A DNA stretch of 64,000 nucleotides from Siphonodentalium dalli (taxonomy: Eukaryota > Mollusca > Scaphopoda > Gadilida > Siphonodentaliidae): positions 39,122,918 to 39,186,917 of the forward strand of contig CP136062.1 in the NCBI GenBank assembly GCA_032622095.1, given 5' to 3'. Both the position numbers and the translations under genes were made by a program. The notes under the pieces were generated by a model. The model saw only the letters and a program-made list of their open reading frames with translations, had not been told where the DNA came from and did no database searches. Of the stretch, positions 10,360 through 21,704 are shown piece by piece. The stretch's first letter is position 1. Each line of letters begins with the position of its first letter.

Positions 10360-11490
10360 TGTTTGTTACGATATATGATATTCGTACTCACGTGACAGGA
10401 AGGCCCTTAAGATTTCCTACAAAACACAACTTTTAAAATAAGTCAATGTGAATAACAATAGTGACACCTGCATTATTACATATACAAAATGCGCTTCTAT
10501 AAAGTGATTAATGTTTGACTGTTTTCTATTATTGGTTGATTAATGTTTGATTATTCTTTGATAATTGTTTTGTTAATGTTTGATAGCCAATGGACCAATG
10601 AAATGTATAGAGTATTTTCGCAAACTCACTGTTTGCAGATATGACTACATTTAGCTATTCAACATAAACATGATCTCGGGCCAATAATTCGTAACACAAA
10701 AATAGAGACGACGATTAGGATTGTTGAACACAGCAACGCAGGAATATGTGGGTAATGATAATTTGTAGATGTGTATTACAACGTTAAATTATCTGCAGTA
10801 GATTATTACTGGTAGATTTATAGTTTGACAATAAATTATCACCAGTAGATGTGTAGCACAACAGTGTCTTACTGGTATATTTGTAGTACATCATTAATTG
10901 CTTACCAGTAGAAATGTGGTACTAGATCAAAGTCTTAACTGTAGATCTGTATTACGTCAATACATTCTCACTAGTACATGTAGATTGTTTGTCCGACAGT
11001 AAACTATCACGTCGAGTAAATTTATATTCCGACAATACATTATCACTGTTTGATTTGTATTACGAAAGTTAATTCGTATCAGTAGATTTATAGTAAAACA
11101 TAAAATTCCTATAGGTAGATTTGTGGTACGACAGTAAACTATCACCAGGAGATTTGTATTATACGCCAGTACATGTTCAGCAGTAAATGTGTAGTTCAAG
11201 AGTAAATTCTCACCGTCATATTTACAGTCAGTATCCATGTATGCAGCCTGGACGTTACCCCTCTCTGACACGACGCCGCCAAGTCGCAGTATTGTGTATC
11301 TCCGTCAGTCGGCTCAGTAACCAATGTCTCGTATGTGCTTGGATCTATTTGGCTGTATGACAACATATGAAAATAGGTCGATTAACAAAGCAGTTTGTCA
11401 ATGGTACATTTCATGTTAACGATTACATGCATGTTACCTCCACAAATGCAATCATTTCCAAAAACAAAGGCTAAATGTTCCAAATTCAAC
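10360..11490. repeat. Segmental duplication copy 2
   Basis: Paralogous to 8640-9800 with small indels in the minisatellite portion. It carries the diverged exon at 11214-11352, and the ATGCATGTTACCTCC word lies at the same distance beyond the exon. Confidence 0.7.
11214..11352 (-). pseudogene. Paralogous ITAM-like exon with 1-base deletion
   Basis: Same splice sites as 9519-9667 (acceptor TCATACAG before 11352, donor GGTGAGAAT after 11214). At 139 bp it is 10 shorter than its paralogue: 9 bases are the ETL codons not duplicated here, and one base is lost just after the second tyrosine motif, shifting the frame. Before the shift it reads YETL-x10-YCDL, a canonical ITAM spacing. Either a pseudo-exon or a variant tail; the shift makes pseudo-exon more likely. 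Confidence 0.45.
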
Positions 11491-11639
11491 AACCGTTGTA
11501 GATATAGTGCACCGTTAACAAACAAGTGGAGTATAATGTTCGACTGTTCGTAGCTATCTTCCCATTGCTCTGTAGTACAGTAGGTATAAGATAATCATCT
11601 TGCCATCCGATACTAACATTAATTGAACTCCGACGAACT

Positions 11640-12850
11640 AGACCAAGAACATGTCCCATACGCAGAAGGGATGTTATGTTACACCAGCGATATAGATTTA
11701 CGGGATATTTGTGTTGTTGAGAAAACGGTACCACAATTACACGCTGATATATTTAGTAGAATGGTGCAACCTGTTCCCAATCGAACATGATGTATATAAA
11801 TTATGTTGTTGGCCATGAATGGCAAAAAATTGTCAAATTTGAGAAAATAGGGTAATAAAGGGTGACAAAATTAAACACGGTCAACATATCGGAGAGCTTA
11901 ATCACGCGTTATTCAGTATCCACCACAAATAATTGCGTAAGTGAACGCTAAATGGTGGAACTTGTTGGCTATATGTGTGTTTTTTCCAGAATTCCTAACA
12001 AATTCGACCCAAAATACAACTGAAAACAGTCATTTACGGAATATAACAGCTGGTTGCCATGGATACAGAGACCCGCATAGCCATCCCCAACTCGTAACAG
12101 AAACGATATAAACCAAAAACATGTCCCATATGCAGAAGGGATGTTATGTTACACCAGCGATATAGATTTACGGGATATTTGTGTTGTTGAGAAAACGGTA
12201 CCCCAACTGCCGCTTAGATATATAAATATATATATATATATATCCGGTACCCTAACTGACCACTATATAGATTTCATATATATATTCATAACTAACTGAA
12301 ATATGGATGTGGGGCTATTGCGAAAATATCTAGATAGTGGAGATAGCACAATTACAACCTGATATATTCAGTAGAATGGTGCAACCTGTTTCCAATCGAA
12401 AATGATGTATATAAATTATGTTGGTGGCCATGAATGGCAAAAATCGTCAAATTTGATCAAATAGGTTAATAACGGCAGACACAATTAAACACGGTTACCA
12501 TATCGGAGAGCTCAATCACGCGTTATTCAGTATCCACCACAAATAATTGCGTAATTTAACGCTGAATGATGGAACTTGTTGGCTATATGTCTGTTTTTCC
12601 AGAATTCCTAACAAATTGGACCCAAAATACAACTGAAAACAGTCATTTACGGAATATAACAGCTGGTTGCCATGTATACAGAGACCCACATAGCCATCCC
12701 CAACTCGTAATAGGAATGATCTAGACCAAGAACATGTCCCATATGCAGAAGGGATGTTATGTTACACCAGCGATATATATTTACGAGATATTTGTGTTGT
12801 TGAGAAAACGGTACCCCAACTGCCGCTTAGATATATATAAATATATATAT
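11640..12850 (+). repeat. ~600-bp satellite, units 1, 2 and start of 3
   Basis: Units begin with GAACATGTCCCATAYGCAGA at about 11646, 12119 and 12730. They share AACAGCTGGTTGCCATG, CATATCGGAGAGCTYAATC and GAGAAAACGGTACC. Unit 1 lacks the CCGGTACC-to-TATCTAGAT segment present in unit 2 (about 12243-12345). Unit 3 is interrupted at a TA-rich stretch near 12850 and resumes at 15274. Confidence 0.7.
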
Positions 12851-13583
12851 ACTAGAAGGTGACCCGACTTCGTCCGGGCTATTCAAAAACCAAATTTCAA
12901 GTCGATAGCTCCACCCGTTTCCGAGATCTGGTCTGCGCATGCGCGAAGCTGGCGTCGCACGGGCTCGGCGACCCGATAAAATTCGTATCCGGGGCAAGAT
13001 ACATTCACATACCAAATTTCAAGTCGATAGCTCCACCCGTTTCCGAGATATATATATTGCCCAATGTCATTTGCGGATACCTCGGCCGGTGATAAGTTAA
13101 CGCGACATCGGCCGGTTAAGAGTTAAACGCGATCACGTCACGATCTGTTGACGGCGTAATATATTTACGGAATGTTTTTCGATGAGCGAAGCATGGTCCT
13201 GCGTTCTTCCCGATACTTAAGGTAGAAACTTTAAACGTACACAGGCGTGTGATACATCATTGGAAAGAGGAAGCGCCACAGATTCTAACCGTGCAAATTA
13301 TATGACTGGCAATTTATTATTCGCGCTATATCGAATCGATTTGTGGGCACCGAACTGAAATATATTAGCGCAAAACGGCGTAAAACAGATTTGACCTCGG
13401 CACGTGAAAAGTTGACCTCGGATCTGGAAATTAATATGCCTATGCCACTTCCCGACCGATAGTACCCTCACATACGAAGTTTCATCGAAATCGGGTCGGC
13501 CGTTTCCGAGTTCATCGCGAACACACACACACACACACACAGATACACACACACACAGACAGATCTTCCAAAATATATAATAG
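12851..13583 (+). mobile_element. Modular non-autonomous element E1
   Basis: Head ACTAGAAGGTGACCCGACTT, then the module ACCAAATTTCAAGTCGATAG (twice), a unique middle, the module GAAGTTTCATCGAAATCGGG, an (AC)n/GACAGA tract and tail AGATCTTCCAAAATATATAA. The ACTAG of the next element follows directly. No ORF of transposase type. Confidence 0.6.
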
Positions 13584-13979
13584 ACTAGAAGGTGACCCGA
13601 ATTGTCCATTTTGAAGGTAGAGGTCAAGTGGGGTCACGATTTGACCAGTCCAAAACACTGCCCGGACAAAAGTACCCGACAAGCGTGCCCGTCGAAATCC
13701 ATCCGGTTTTATCCGATTTGACCTTGAATTGATCATTTTGAAGGTCAAGGTCTGGTCGGGGTCACGATTGGACCCGTCCAAAATAATCAGTGGACAAAAG
13801 TAACCCCACATATAAAATTTCGTCGAAATCCCATCAAAATTGGCGATTTGACCTAGAAGTTACCCGATTTCAAGGTCAAGGTCACGTCGCACGGGCAAAT
13901 AAATATGCTTATGAGACTCGCCATAAGAAAGTACCCCAACATACCAAGTTTCATCGAAATCCCGTGATATTCGGGCGTT

Positions 13980-14009
13980 TGACCTTGAAATGACCCGATT
14001 TCAAGGTCA
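13980..14009. promoter_or_regulatory. Perfect palindrome of TCAAGGTCA half-sites
   Basis: TGACCTTGAAAT, six-base spacer GACCCG, ATTTCAAGGTCA: a perfect 12-bp inverted repeat. TCAAGGTCA is the extended half-site bound by FTZ-F1/NR5A and ERR nuclear receptors. Occupancy is not shown by sequence. Confidence 0.4.
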
Positions 14010-14103
14010 CGTCGCAGGGTAAATGAATATGCTTATGAGACTCCCCATACGAATGTACCCCCGCATACCAAGTTTCATTGAAATCCCGTAATATTTGGGC
14101 GTT

Positions 14104-14133
14104 TGACCTTGAAATTATCCGATTTCAAGGTCA
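14104..14133. promoter_or_regulatory. Second perfect palindrome of TCAAGGTCA half-sites
   Basis: Same arms as at 13980-14009 with spacer TATCCG, and a third direct AGGTCA immediately after. A degenerate version lies at 13849-13878. Confidence 0.4.
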
Positions 14134-14309
14134 AGGTCACGTCGCACGGACAAATTAATAGGCCTATGCCCGTTCCCGGCCGAAAATAACCCCACATACC
14201 AATATTCATCGAAATCGGGTGGGCCGTTTTCGAGTTCATCGCGAACACACAGACACACAGACATACACACAGACAGACACACAGACAGATCTTCCAAAAT
14301 ATATAATAG

Positions 14310-14707
14310 ACTAGCCGATGAGCCCGACGTTGTCCGGGCTATTCAAAAACCAATTTTCAAGTCGATAGCTCTACCCAGCCCGACGTTGTCCGGGCTATTC
14401 AAAAACCAAATTTCAAGTCGATAGCTGTACCCGTTTCCTGGATCTGGTCTGCGCATGCGCGAAGCTGGCGTCGCACGGGCTCGGCGACCCGATAAAATTC
14501 GTATCCGGGGCAAGATACATTCACATACCAAATTTCAAGTCGATAGCTCCACCCGTTTCCGAGATCTCGTCTGCGCATGCGCGAAGCTGGCGTCGCACGG
14601 GCTCGGCGACCCGACAACGTCCACCGCCTGGTCAAACTACACACACGTACCAAGTTTCGTCCCGATCGGTCGAGAATCGTAGATTTGTATCAATGACAGA
14701 CAAACAT

Positions 14708-14740
<33 letters not shown>

Positions 14741-14761
14741 GGTCTTCAAAATATATATGAG
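14310..14761 (+). mobile_element. Modular non-autonomous element E3
   Basis: Head ACTAGCCGATGAGCCCGACG with a partly repeated start, two modules containing CGCATGCGCGAAGCTGGCG, then AAGTTTCGTCCCGATCGGTC, a GACAGACA tract and tail GGTCTTCAAAATATATATGA. Confidence 0.6.
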
Positions 14762-15273
14762 ACTAGCCGATGAGCCCGACGTTGTCCGGGCTATTCAAAA
14801 ACCAAATTTCAAGTCGATAGATCTACCCGTTTCCGAGATTTGGTCTGCGCATGCGCGAAGCTGGCGTCGCACGGGCTCGGCGACCCGATAAAATTCGTAT
14901 CCGTGGCAAGATACATTCACATAGCAAATTTCAAGTCGATAGCTCCACCCGTTTCCGAGATCTCGTCTGCGCATGCGCGAAGCTGGTGTCACACGGGCTC
15001 GGCGACCCGATAAAATTCGTATCCGGGGCAAGATACATTCACATAGCAAATTTCAAGTCGATAGCTCCACCCGTTTCCGATATCTCGTCTGCGCATGCGC
15101 GAAGCGGGCGCCGCACGGGCTCGCCAATACGACAACGTTCACCGCCTGGTCAAACTACACACACGTACCAAGTTTCGTCCCGATCGGTCGAGAATCGTAG
15201 ATTTGTATAAATGACAGACAGACAGACAGACAAACAAACAAACAAACAGAGGTCTTCAAAATATATATGAGAT
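14762..15273 (+). mobile_element. Modular non-autonomous element E4
   Basis: Same head and tail as E3 but three copies of the CGCATGCGCGAAGC module. Ends at GAGATATCCGG, where satellite unit 3 resumes. Confidence 0.6.
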
Positions 15274-15875
15274 ATCCGGTACCCCAACTGACCACTATAT
15301 AGATTTCATATATATATTCATAACTAACTGAAAAATGGATGTGGGGCGATTGCGAAAATATCTAGATTGTGGAGATAGCACAACTACACGCTGATATACA
15401 TGTATTTAGTAGAATGGTGCAACCTGTTTCAAATCGAAAATGATGTATATAAATTATGTTGTTGGCCATGAATGGCAAAAAATGGTCAAATTTGAGAAAA
15501 TAGGGTAATAAAGAGTGACAAAAATAAACACGGTCGCCATATCGGAGAGCTCAATCTCGCGTTATTCAGTATCCACCTCAAATAATTGCGTAATTTAACG
15601 CTAAATGGTGGAACTTGTTGGCTATGTGTTTGTTTTTTCCAGAATTCCTAACAAATTGGACCCATAATACAACTGAAAACAGTCATTTAGTGAATATAAC
15701 AGCTGGTTGCCATGGATACAGAGACGCACCTAGACACCCCCAACTCGTAATAGGAACGAACTAAACCAAGAACATGTCCCATATGAAGAAGGGATGTTAT
15801 GTTACACCAGCAATATAGATTTACGGAATATTTGTGTTGTTGAGAAAACGGTACCCCAACTGCCGCTTATATATA
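15274..15875 (+). repeat. ~600-bp satellite, remainder of unit 3
   Basis: Continues from the CCGGTACC word of the unit. It ends with the next ATGTCCCATATGAAGA start and the GAGAAAACGGTACCCCAACT word near 15840-15860. Confidence 0.7.
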
Positions 15876-16147
15876 TATAAAACATAGTCGTACAAAACGA
15901 CGTACTTTATCACACATGGTTATAGATGCGTAAACTTAAACCAAAAATTGGATACAAACATAATCATGTTTGATCACGAGATCTTTCACTCGTATATATC
16001 ACTACATCATACCGCATGACATTTCAGATAAGTAAGCTATACACTGATATTGCGAAGTACTTAGACGAAAATAAAACATAATTATAAAGTACAAGTATTT
16101 TGGCAGTATTGCTATTTAGTTAGCGAATGGGGATAATTTGAAGAGCA
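15876..16147. other. AT-rich unassigned sequence
   Basis: No signal found. Confidence 0.4.
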
Positions 16148-17185
16148 GAATCATCACCCCCGTGTACGTGACACGGCAAAAGCCGAGGATACGGCCAAAG
16201 CCGAGGAAATGGGAAAGTCATTTCCACGTATATGATACGGGGATATGTTAGTTTCTCATTGTAAAACAGACATCGAGCATCGTATGTGTATGACCACACG
16301 AAGCAGAAGTATTTATCCAACAGTTGTCAATCAATTTTCCCAGATCAGACCATTAACTTTTTTTTGGCGAATTTTTTCAATGGTGTTTTTGCTTTTGCTT
16401 ACTAAAATTTTCGAGAACATCCATTCACTAGTATAGTCCATGGACTTCCACGTTTCCAAAACGAATGCCGGTATATAGTTGAATCTGTCAGTGAAGCATA
16501 GGATTTGACAGAATTTTAAAAATCCGTGTCGTTCTCAATATCCGCGCGATATAAAAGGACCACTCTCGGTCCAGAAAGATCCGAAAGGCACAGATGAAGA
16601 TCCGACCAAACGCCGAGTTTCTGTGCAGTAAATATGCGTATTACTTAAGGAGTTCTGGTGAGTTTTCGAGTGTGTATGTTTATCTGAGACTGATCAATTG
16701 GACTGCGAATGACATCGGAAATATGAATCAATAAGATATTCGAAATATTGTGTGCATATATATTATGAATATGTTTCAATTGAAATTAATTGAACATCCA
16801 TCTCAGCATTCAGATTTGCGATCTCAAGAACGTGAACGAATGATAACGCGATGCCTTGATCACACGCACGTGAATGCTGCCGTTCGAATGCATGCAGCTA
16901 ATCGGATATTCGTTTAGTATTAACATGCTTGGAGTTCGTATATAGACCACACATGCCGCACGACACGGCGTATCAACTATTTGTTATAATCATGTTTATT
17001 GTACAGACTTTATGACTCGTTCCCAATCGAGTAGACCGTTACCCGACAATGAAACCGAATCATCTTATCGAATATACATATATCGTATATTGCTTCAAAT
17101 TATGCAATTCTGGCATTTTTAAGATTCATCAGATAAAATTGTAACGAGTTTATCTATGTTAACACACTAAACATCCGAATATATA
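16148..17185 (+). repeat. ~1 kb inverted repeat, left arm
   Basis: Reverse complement of 19200-20190, collinear over nearly its full length with small indels. It contains the TATA/first-exon layout at 16550-16657 and a tandem CGGCTTTTGCC/CGGCTTTGGCC word at 16175-16205 (read on the minus strand). The shadow open frame at 16120-16320 exists only because of the duplication. Confidence 0.8.
16550..16657 (+). promoter_or_regulatory. TATA box, putative TSS and first exon with donor
   Basis: GATATAAAAGGAC at 16548-16560 gives a TATAAAAG box (16550-16557). A start about 25-30 bases on would fall in CTCTCGGTCCAG. The region is followed by a donor (TTCTG|GTGAGT) with GT at 16658. No ATG-initiated long frame in the exon. 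In the mirror copy the box is altered to TATGAAAG. Confidence 0.4.
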
Positions 17186-18189
17186 TGTAGACACACAACA
17201 AAGTTATTTATATTTATAATAAACACTTCACTGTGGAACATGTGTATACTGCCATGATTGTTATGTGCACATGTAAATTACACTATAGTTTATAACTTTT
17301 CTTATTCAGTCCTATAGGACAACATATTTAGTGGGCATAATATTTACACAAGACTTCATTATGTTATCGTATAGGTTGCATGTATACTGTAATTGATGTA
17401 TGTTTAACCGAAATGAATCTTATCTTATCAGGGTCTCCGTCCTGAGTTTGGTTTATGGTTTTAACCAAAATTGTTATGGATGTTCAGCGTCACGATGACT
17501 TTCAATTCGTATTGTTTGCAGATTTAGTTTTCGGCTTGTTAAGTTCTAGAATTATTCTTTTTCACCTATTTTGAAAAAACGTAATATCGCTAAGATTTGC
17601 ACACAACAATCTAAATGAAATTGTGCATAAATCTCCACCATTTTGGCAACTATTACATGGGTTCATCGTATATACATGTATTGTTGTTTTGGTAGATTCA
17701 ATATGTTAACGTTATCATTCTTAGTTTAACGAGGTCAGAATTGATTCTTGTTTCGATTAATGGTCTGCAGATATAACCGAAAAGTTTGAAAACAAATTCT
17801 ACAACGCCCAGCATGTTATATGGTAACTTATAACTGCATAGGCTTAATGGGAATATCTATTTTCTCATAATGCCACGCGTTATTTCATAAGAGAGTCGCC
17901 AAAGTAGACAGTACAATTAAAACGACCGCAAACGTTTGATATTATTTCCGACAACCAAGTCATACAGTCGCTGTGACACGTTGTCACTCAAAACAATCTA
18001 ATCATCGTTTAATCAAATAACGTCATAAAATCGTCGAGGTTGATTGGCGAGTGGATCTGTATGCAGGCACTGTTCAATTAATCAACCTTTGCAACACGTG
18101 GCCTTGTTTATTTCGACTGTATCACGAGTTGTTGGTTTCAATTTCAATTCTATGCACTTGTTGAAATATATTGGTACTTATGGTACTTG

Positions 18190-18544
18190 GTATTGTCAGG
18201 GCAGTACTACCCGAAGCAATGATGATGCAATAAGGGGTCTTTTTTAGAACAATGTTTCCGTCTGACATGTGTATTCAAATCACGCTTTCTCCTAAATGTG
18301 TGTCCTCACTCCGAACAGAGGCTGTGATATGCATGCTTGGAGCGATTGTGGCTCGTTAATTCTTCTTCTGTTGAAAAAACTGAGTGCACGCCGAACATTT
18401 CGGGGATCCGTCACCAACATGTATTTTAAGATGCCGCTTTAGGTTGTAATTTTTTTTTTTTTAAATTCCGTACAAGTAGCATCTGGCTTTCCCTAACGCT
18501 TCCTCTGTAGGCACAATTTCCAATGGCGCGTCTGATTCAGACAT
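18190..18544 (-). pseudogene. C2H2 zinc-finger protein fragment, broken
   Basis: Minus strand. An ATG at 18544-18542 opens MSESDAPLEIV, running through the first cysteine of a finger (ARCYLYGI). There the second cysteine and downstream frame are lost in a 14-base A-run around 18449-18462, leaving a stop. In the shifted frame the sequence resumes as NLKRHLKIH, then KCSACTQFF, and, after another shift, SLCSE-stop-GHTFRRKRDL and NTHVRRKH, in which the second cysteine codon has become TGA. Three finger units of the C-x2-C ... H-x3-4-H type are therefore visible, none usable. The A-run suggests homopolymer expansion inside a Lys-Lys-Asn codon stretch. Upstream, AATTTAG before TATTATG could be a splice acceptor linking it to the minus-strand first exon in the right arm. 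Confidence 0.65.
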
Positions 18545-18964
18545 GGTGTTTCATAATACTAAATTCGAGATGCCACAAAATATCCGCGCAACACATAAGG
18601 GACCAGATGAATTGACCGATCAAGGGATTAATTATACTTTAATTAAGCCTTCAGTGCCCGGTGATTTTATGCGGACTGGCTGTTTTTGCTTTGTTCACAG
18701 ACAGAGATAATTGTTGTGATTATAGCTCAACTCGTGCAAACATTCACGATGCCCAATGATGAGTATAACGTGTCATACATCATAAATGTATTTGTCTTCA
18801 GGGAGAGTTTTGTTGTTGGGGGGTCTTAACCTATGTCAAACCATTCAACAGAGAAAACTGTATACCATAGCACATGGTGGCAGTCAGGCGAGAAATTTCC
18901 AATGATAATTCTTATACAAAACATCACAAGAGAAAAAGATAAATATGTATACGTGCTCTATCCG

Positions 18965-18965
<1 letters not shown>

Positions 18966-19021
<56 letters not shown>
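18966..19021. repeat. (TA)n microsatellite
   Basis: Uninterrupted TA dinucleotides over about 56 bases. Confidence 0.95.
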
Positions 19022-19022
<1 letters not shown>

Positions 19023-19199
19023 CTTCATATGAGGAAGATACGCTATTTATCAAAACCGCATGGTCTGGTTTGATTTTGTTTAAACATGCTGTTGTAGGTT
19101 GGTAAGCTGACTACATGTGCTACATAGACACAATACAGAGGCCCATCGATATCCAGATAAGTAGGCACACACGTGTGCCACAAATAGCACATTGTGATG

Positions 19200-20190
19200 A
19201 TATATGTTCGGATGTTTAGTGTGTTAACATAGAATCGTTACAATTTTATCTGATTTGGAGCAATACGATGTATGTATATTCTTTTGGTTTCATTGTCGCG
19301 TAACGGTCTACTCGAGTGGGAACGAGTCATAAAGTCTATACAATAAACATGATTAGAACAAATCGTTGATACGCCGTGTCGTCCGGCATGTGTGGTATAT
19401 ATACAAACTCCAAGCATGTTAATACTAAACGAATATCCGATTAGCTGCATGCATGCGAACGGCAGCATTCACGTGCGTGTGATCAAGGCATCGCGTTATC
19501 ATTCATTCACGTTCTTGAGATCGCAAATCAGAATGCTGAGATGGGTGTTCAATTAATTTCAATTGAAACATATTCATAATATATATGCACACAATATTTC
19601 GAATATCTTATGGATTCATATTGTCTATGTCATTCGCAGTCCAATTGATCAGTCTCAGATAAACATACACACTCGAAAACTCACCAGAACTCCTTAAGTA
19701 ATACGCATATTTACTGCACAGAAACTCGGCGTTTGGTCGGATCTTCATCTGTGCCTTTCGGATCTTTCTGGACCGAGAGTGGTTCTTTCATATCGCGCGG
19801 ATATTGAGAACGACACGGATTTTTTAAATTATGTCAAATCCTATGCTTCATTGACAGATTCAACTATATACCGGCATTTGTTTTGGAAGCGTGAAAGTCC
19901 ATGAACTATACTATAGTGAATGGATGTTCTCGAAAATTTGAGTGAGCAAAAGCAAAAACACCATTGAAAAAATTCGCCAAAAAAAATTAATGGTCTGATC
20001 TGGGAAAATTGATTGACAACTGGTGGATAAATACTTCTGCTTCGTGTGGTCATACACATACGATGCTCGATGTCTGTTTTACAATGAGAAACTAACATAT
20101 CCCCGTATCATATACGTGGAAATGACTTTCCCATTTCCTCGGCTTTGGCCGTATCCTCGGCTTTGGCCGTATCACGTACACGGGGGTGAT
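19200..20190 (-). repeat. ~1 kb inverted repeat, right arm
   Basis: Mirror of 16148-17185. The putative promoter/first exon here reads on the minus strand towards the zinc-finger fragment, so this arm is in the correct orientation to have driven it. Confidence 0.8.
19685..19794 (-). promoter_or_regulatory. Mirror promoter/first exon, TATA box mutated
   Basis: Same layout as 16550-16657 on the minus strand. The box reads TATGAAAG, the GGTCCAGAAAGATCCG start region is kept, and the donor CTG|GTGAGT is kept (GT at 19684-19683). Confidence 0.4.
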
Positions 20191-21039
20191 CATAGAAACT
20201 ATATCTTTGGTCGGGGAATGCGCGCAGTTATACTGCGTTAAACATTCTTTCCAATAATTTCTTTGCCAAAGACAGTCGCTTGTGTTGACACAGGTATAAT
20301 ACGTTCATAATTTTACGGCATGGTTCGAAATTCGAAGGCCTTTTCTTTCCCATTCATTGATAAATCGTTATGGTGCACGCTTATATCATGGCATTCATTT
20401 GCAACACAATTGGTTTTGTCCATGCCCACTGCTCGCTGTCTTTGTCAATCGGCGGTATGCGAGTTCGGTTTGTCGGTATATTTTCGTCCTGATGGCGGCG
20501 TGCGTAGCTTTGTCCGATTTTACAACACTAATGTCTATATCGCTACCGGACAAACGGTCATCGTTTATATATTGCAGGGACGTGAAACACTCTGGTAGTG
20601 TGATATTATTGCACCGGAGATCGATGTTGTTTAAAGCACAGGCAGTGGTCGTTTTATAAATAAAAAGGACTATAAGTAAGAATAAAGTCCAGGTATATAA
20701 GTAATTCTGTAGCAGAAATCACGAAATTTTAAAACATTATTTATTTGTACACACTTGTGCAATTTATGTACTACACACGCTTTATATATAGTTCACAACA
20801 TCAAGATATATATTACTTCCTTCTTTGAACACCACTCGTTCCTTGAAATGTGTATTTTGAAGAAGTAAATTTGTTAAAAAAAATTGTCTGTTACAGATGT
20901 CGCCATTACAATGGTTGTACTCGATTGTGGAACTAGCTATACAGAGCCTATAACCGGGCTGTTCGATTACTCAGCTCGGAAAGTTCTCACATTCCAATTT
21001 GCATGGAGCTGCTTACCTTGACCTTGAACTATTTTTATC
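20191..21039. other. Unassigned sequence
   Basis: Two overlapping plus-strand open frames (20320-20598, 20357-20659) have no recognisable motif and are not supported as genes. Confidence 0.4.
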
Positions 21040-21704
21040 GTCGTACGCACTGTGTAGGAACTGTTACATCGGAAATCGTTCTATCGCCGGTTTATGATGG
21101 TTCTTGCCTGATTTGTGACGGTTCTTGCTGATCGAAATTATACATTTTCACGACTTTTTTTACAGTTAAAACGCAATTTTGAGGCATCTAGGTGATACTT
21201 CGATTAGTTATTTTCGATCCCATAACAATCTGTGGAACCAATGAGCGTGTTAATAACGAAAAATTCATTGTGCGAGTCATAACAACGACAAGAACCGCGA
21301 ATTTTTATTATTGTTTGGGTTCTCTCCTGATCGAGTCGGTTCTATCCCCATTAATCGTTCTATACGGGTAAAACTATTGCTAATATTTGCCATGGTACAT
21401 GGTTCAAACTGCCAATTTTGTGAAAGTATACAAAGATAAACACAACAAACTATGCATTAAGTTGAAATTTGCACCACTTGTAATTAATTTCGACGAATTA
21501 CACTGCCTTAATATGCTTATCCAATAAGCTGTGTTACGCCTATCAAAATTCACAAAGTCGCCAGCTAGTTTGAAAAATAACGCGTTTTGCAGGCCCGACA
21601 TTTCCATGAGTCAACAGCCGGCTAACAATAGTGAAATTTCATTGCGCTGGACTTCGTAAAGCGTGAGCGTAGATGGGATATATAGAGTTATCTGTCTTGT
21701 ATTT

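Larger units (their letters stand above)
13584..14309 (+). mobile_element. Modular non-autonomous element E2
   Basis: Same head (ACTAGAAGGTGACCCG) and tail as E1. Middle built of about 125-bp units with AAGTTTCATCGAAATCCCG, followed by inverted pairs of TGACCTTGA and TCAAGGTCA. Those pairs are described separately. Confidence 0.6.
17186..19199. other. Spacer of the inverted repeat
   Basis: 2.0 kb between the arms, mostly AT-rich and without intact genes. It holds the zinc-finger pseudogene at 18190-18544 and a TA microsatellite at 18966-19021. Nothing recognisable in 17186-18189. Confidence 0.5.

Noticed and set aside
14310-14345. Possible hammerhead ribozyme in the element head (CCGATGAGCCCGACG ... 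CCGGGC)
   Set aside because: A stem forms, but the core needs CUGAUGA and a GAAA after stem II; here the stem is followed by TATTC, so the catalytic core is absent.
16120-16320. MDKYFCFVW... open frame, present twice (also 20023-20241)
   Set aside because: The duplication is explained by the ~1 kb inverted repeat; it lies upstream of the TATA box and contains a low-complexity CGGCTTTGGCCGTATC repeat.
20320-20659. Two overlapping ~100-codon frames
   Set aside because: No family resemblance, no splice or poly(A) context; overlapping frames of similar length are expected by chance.
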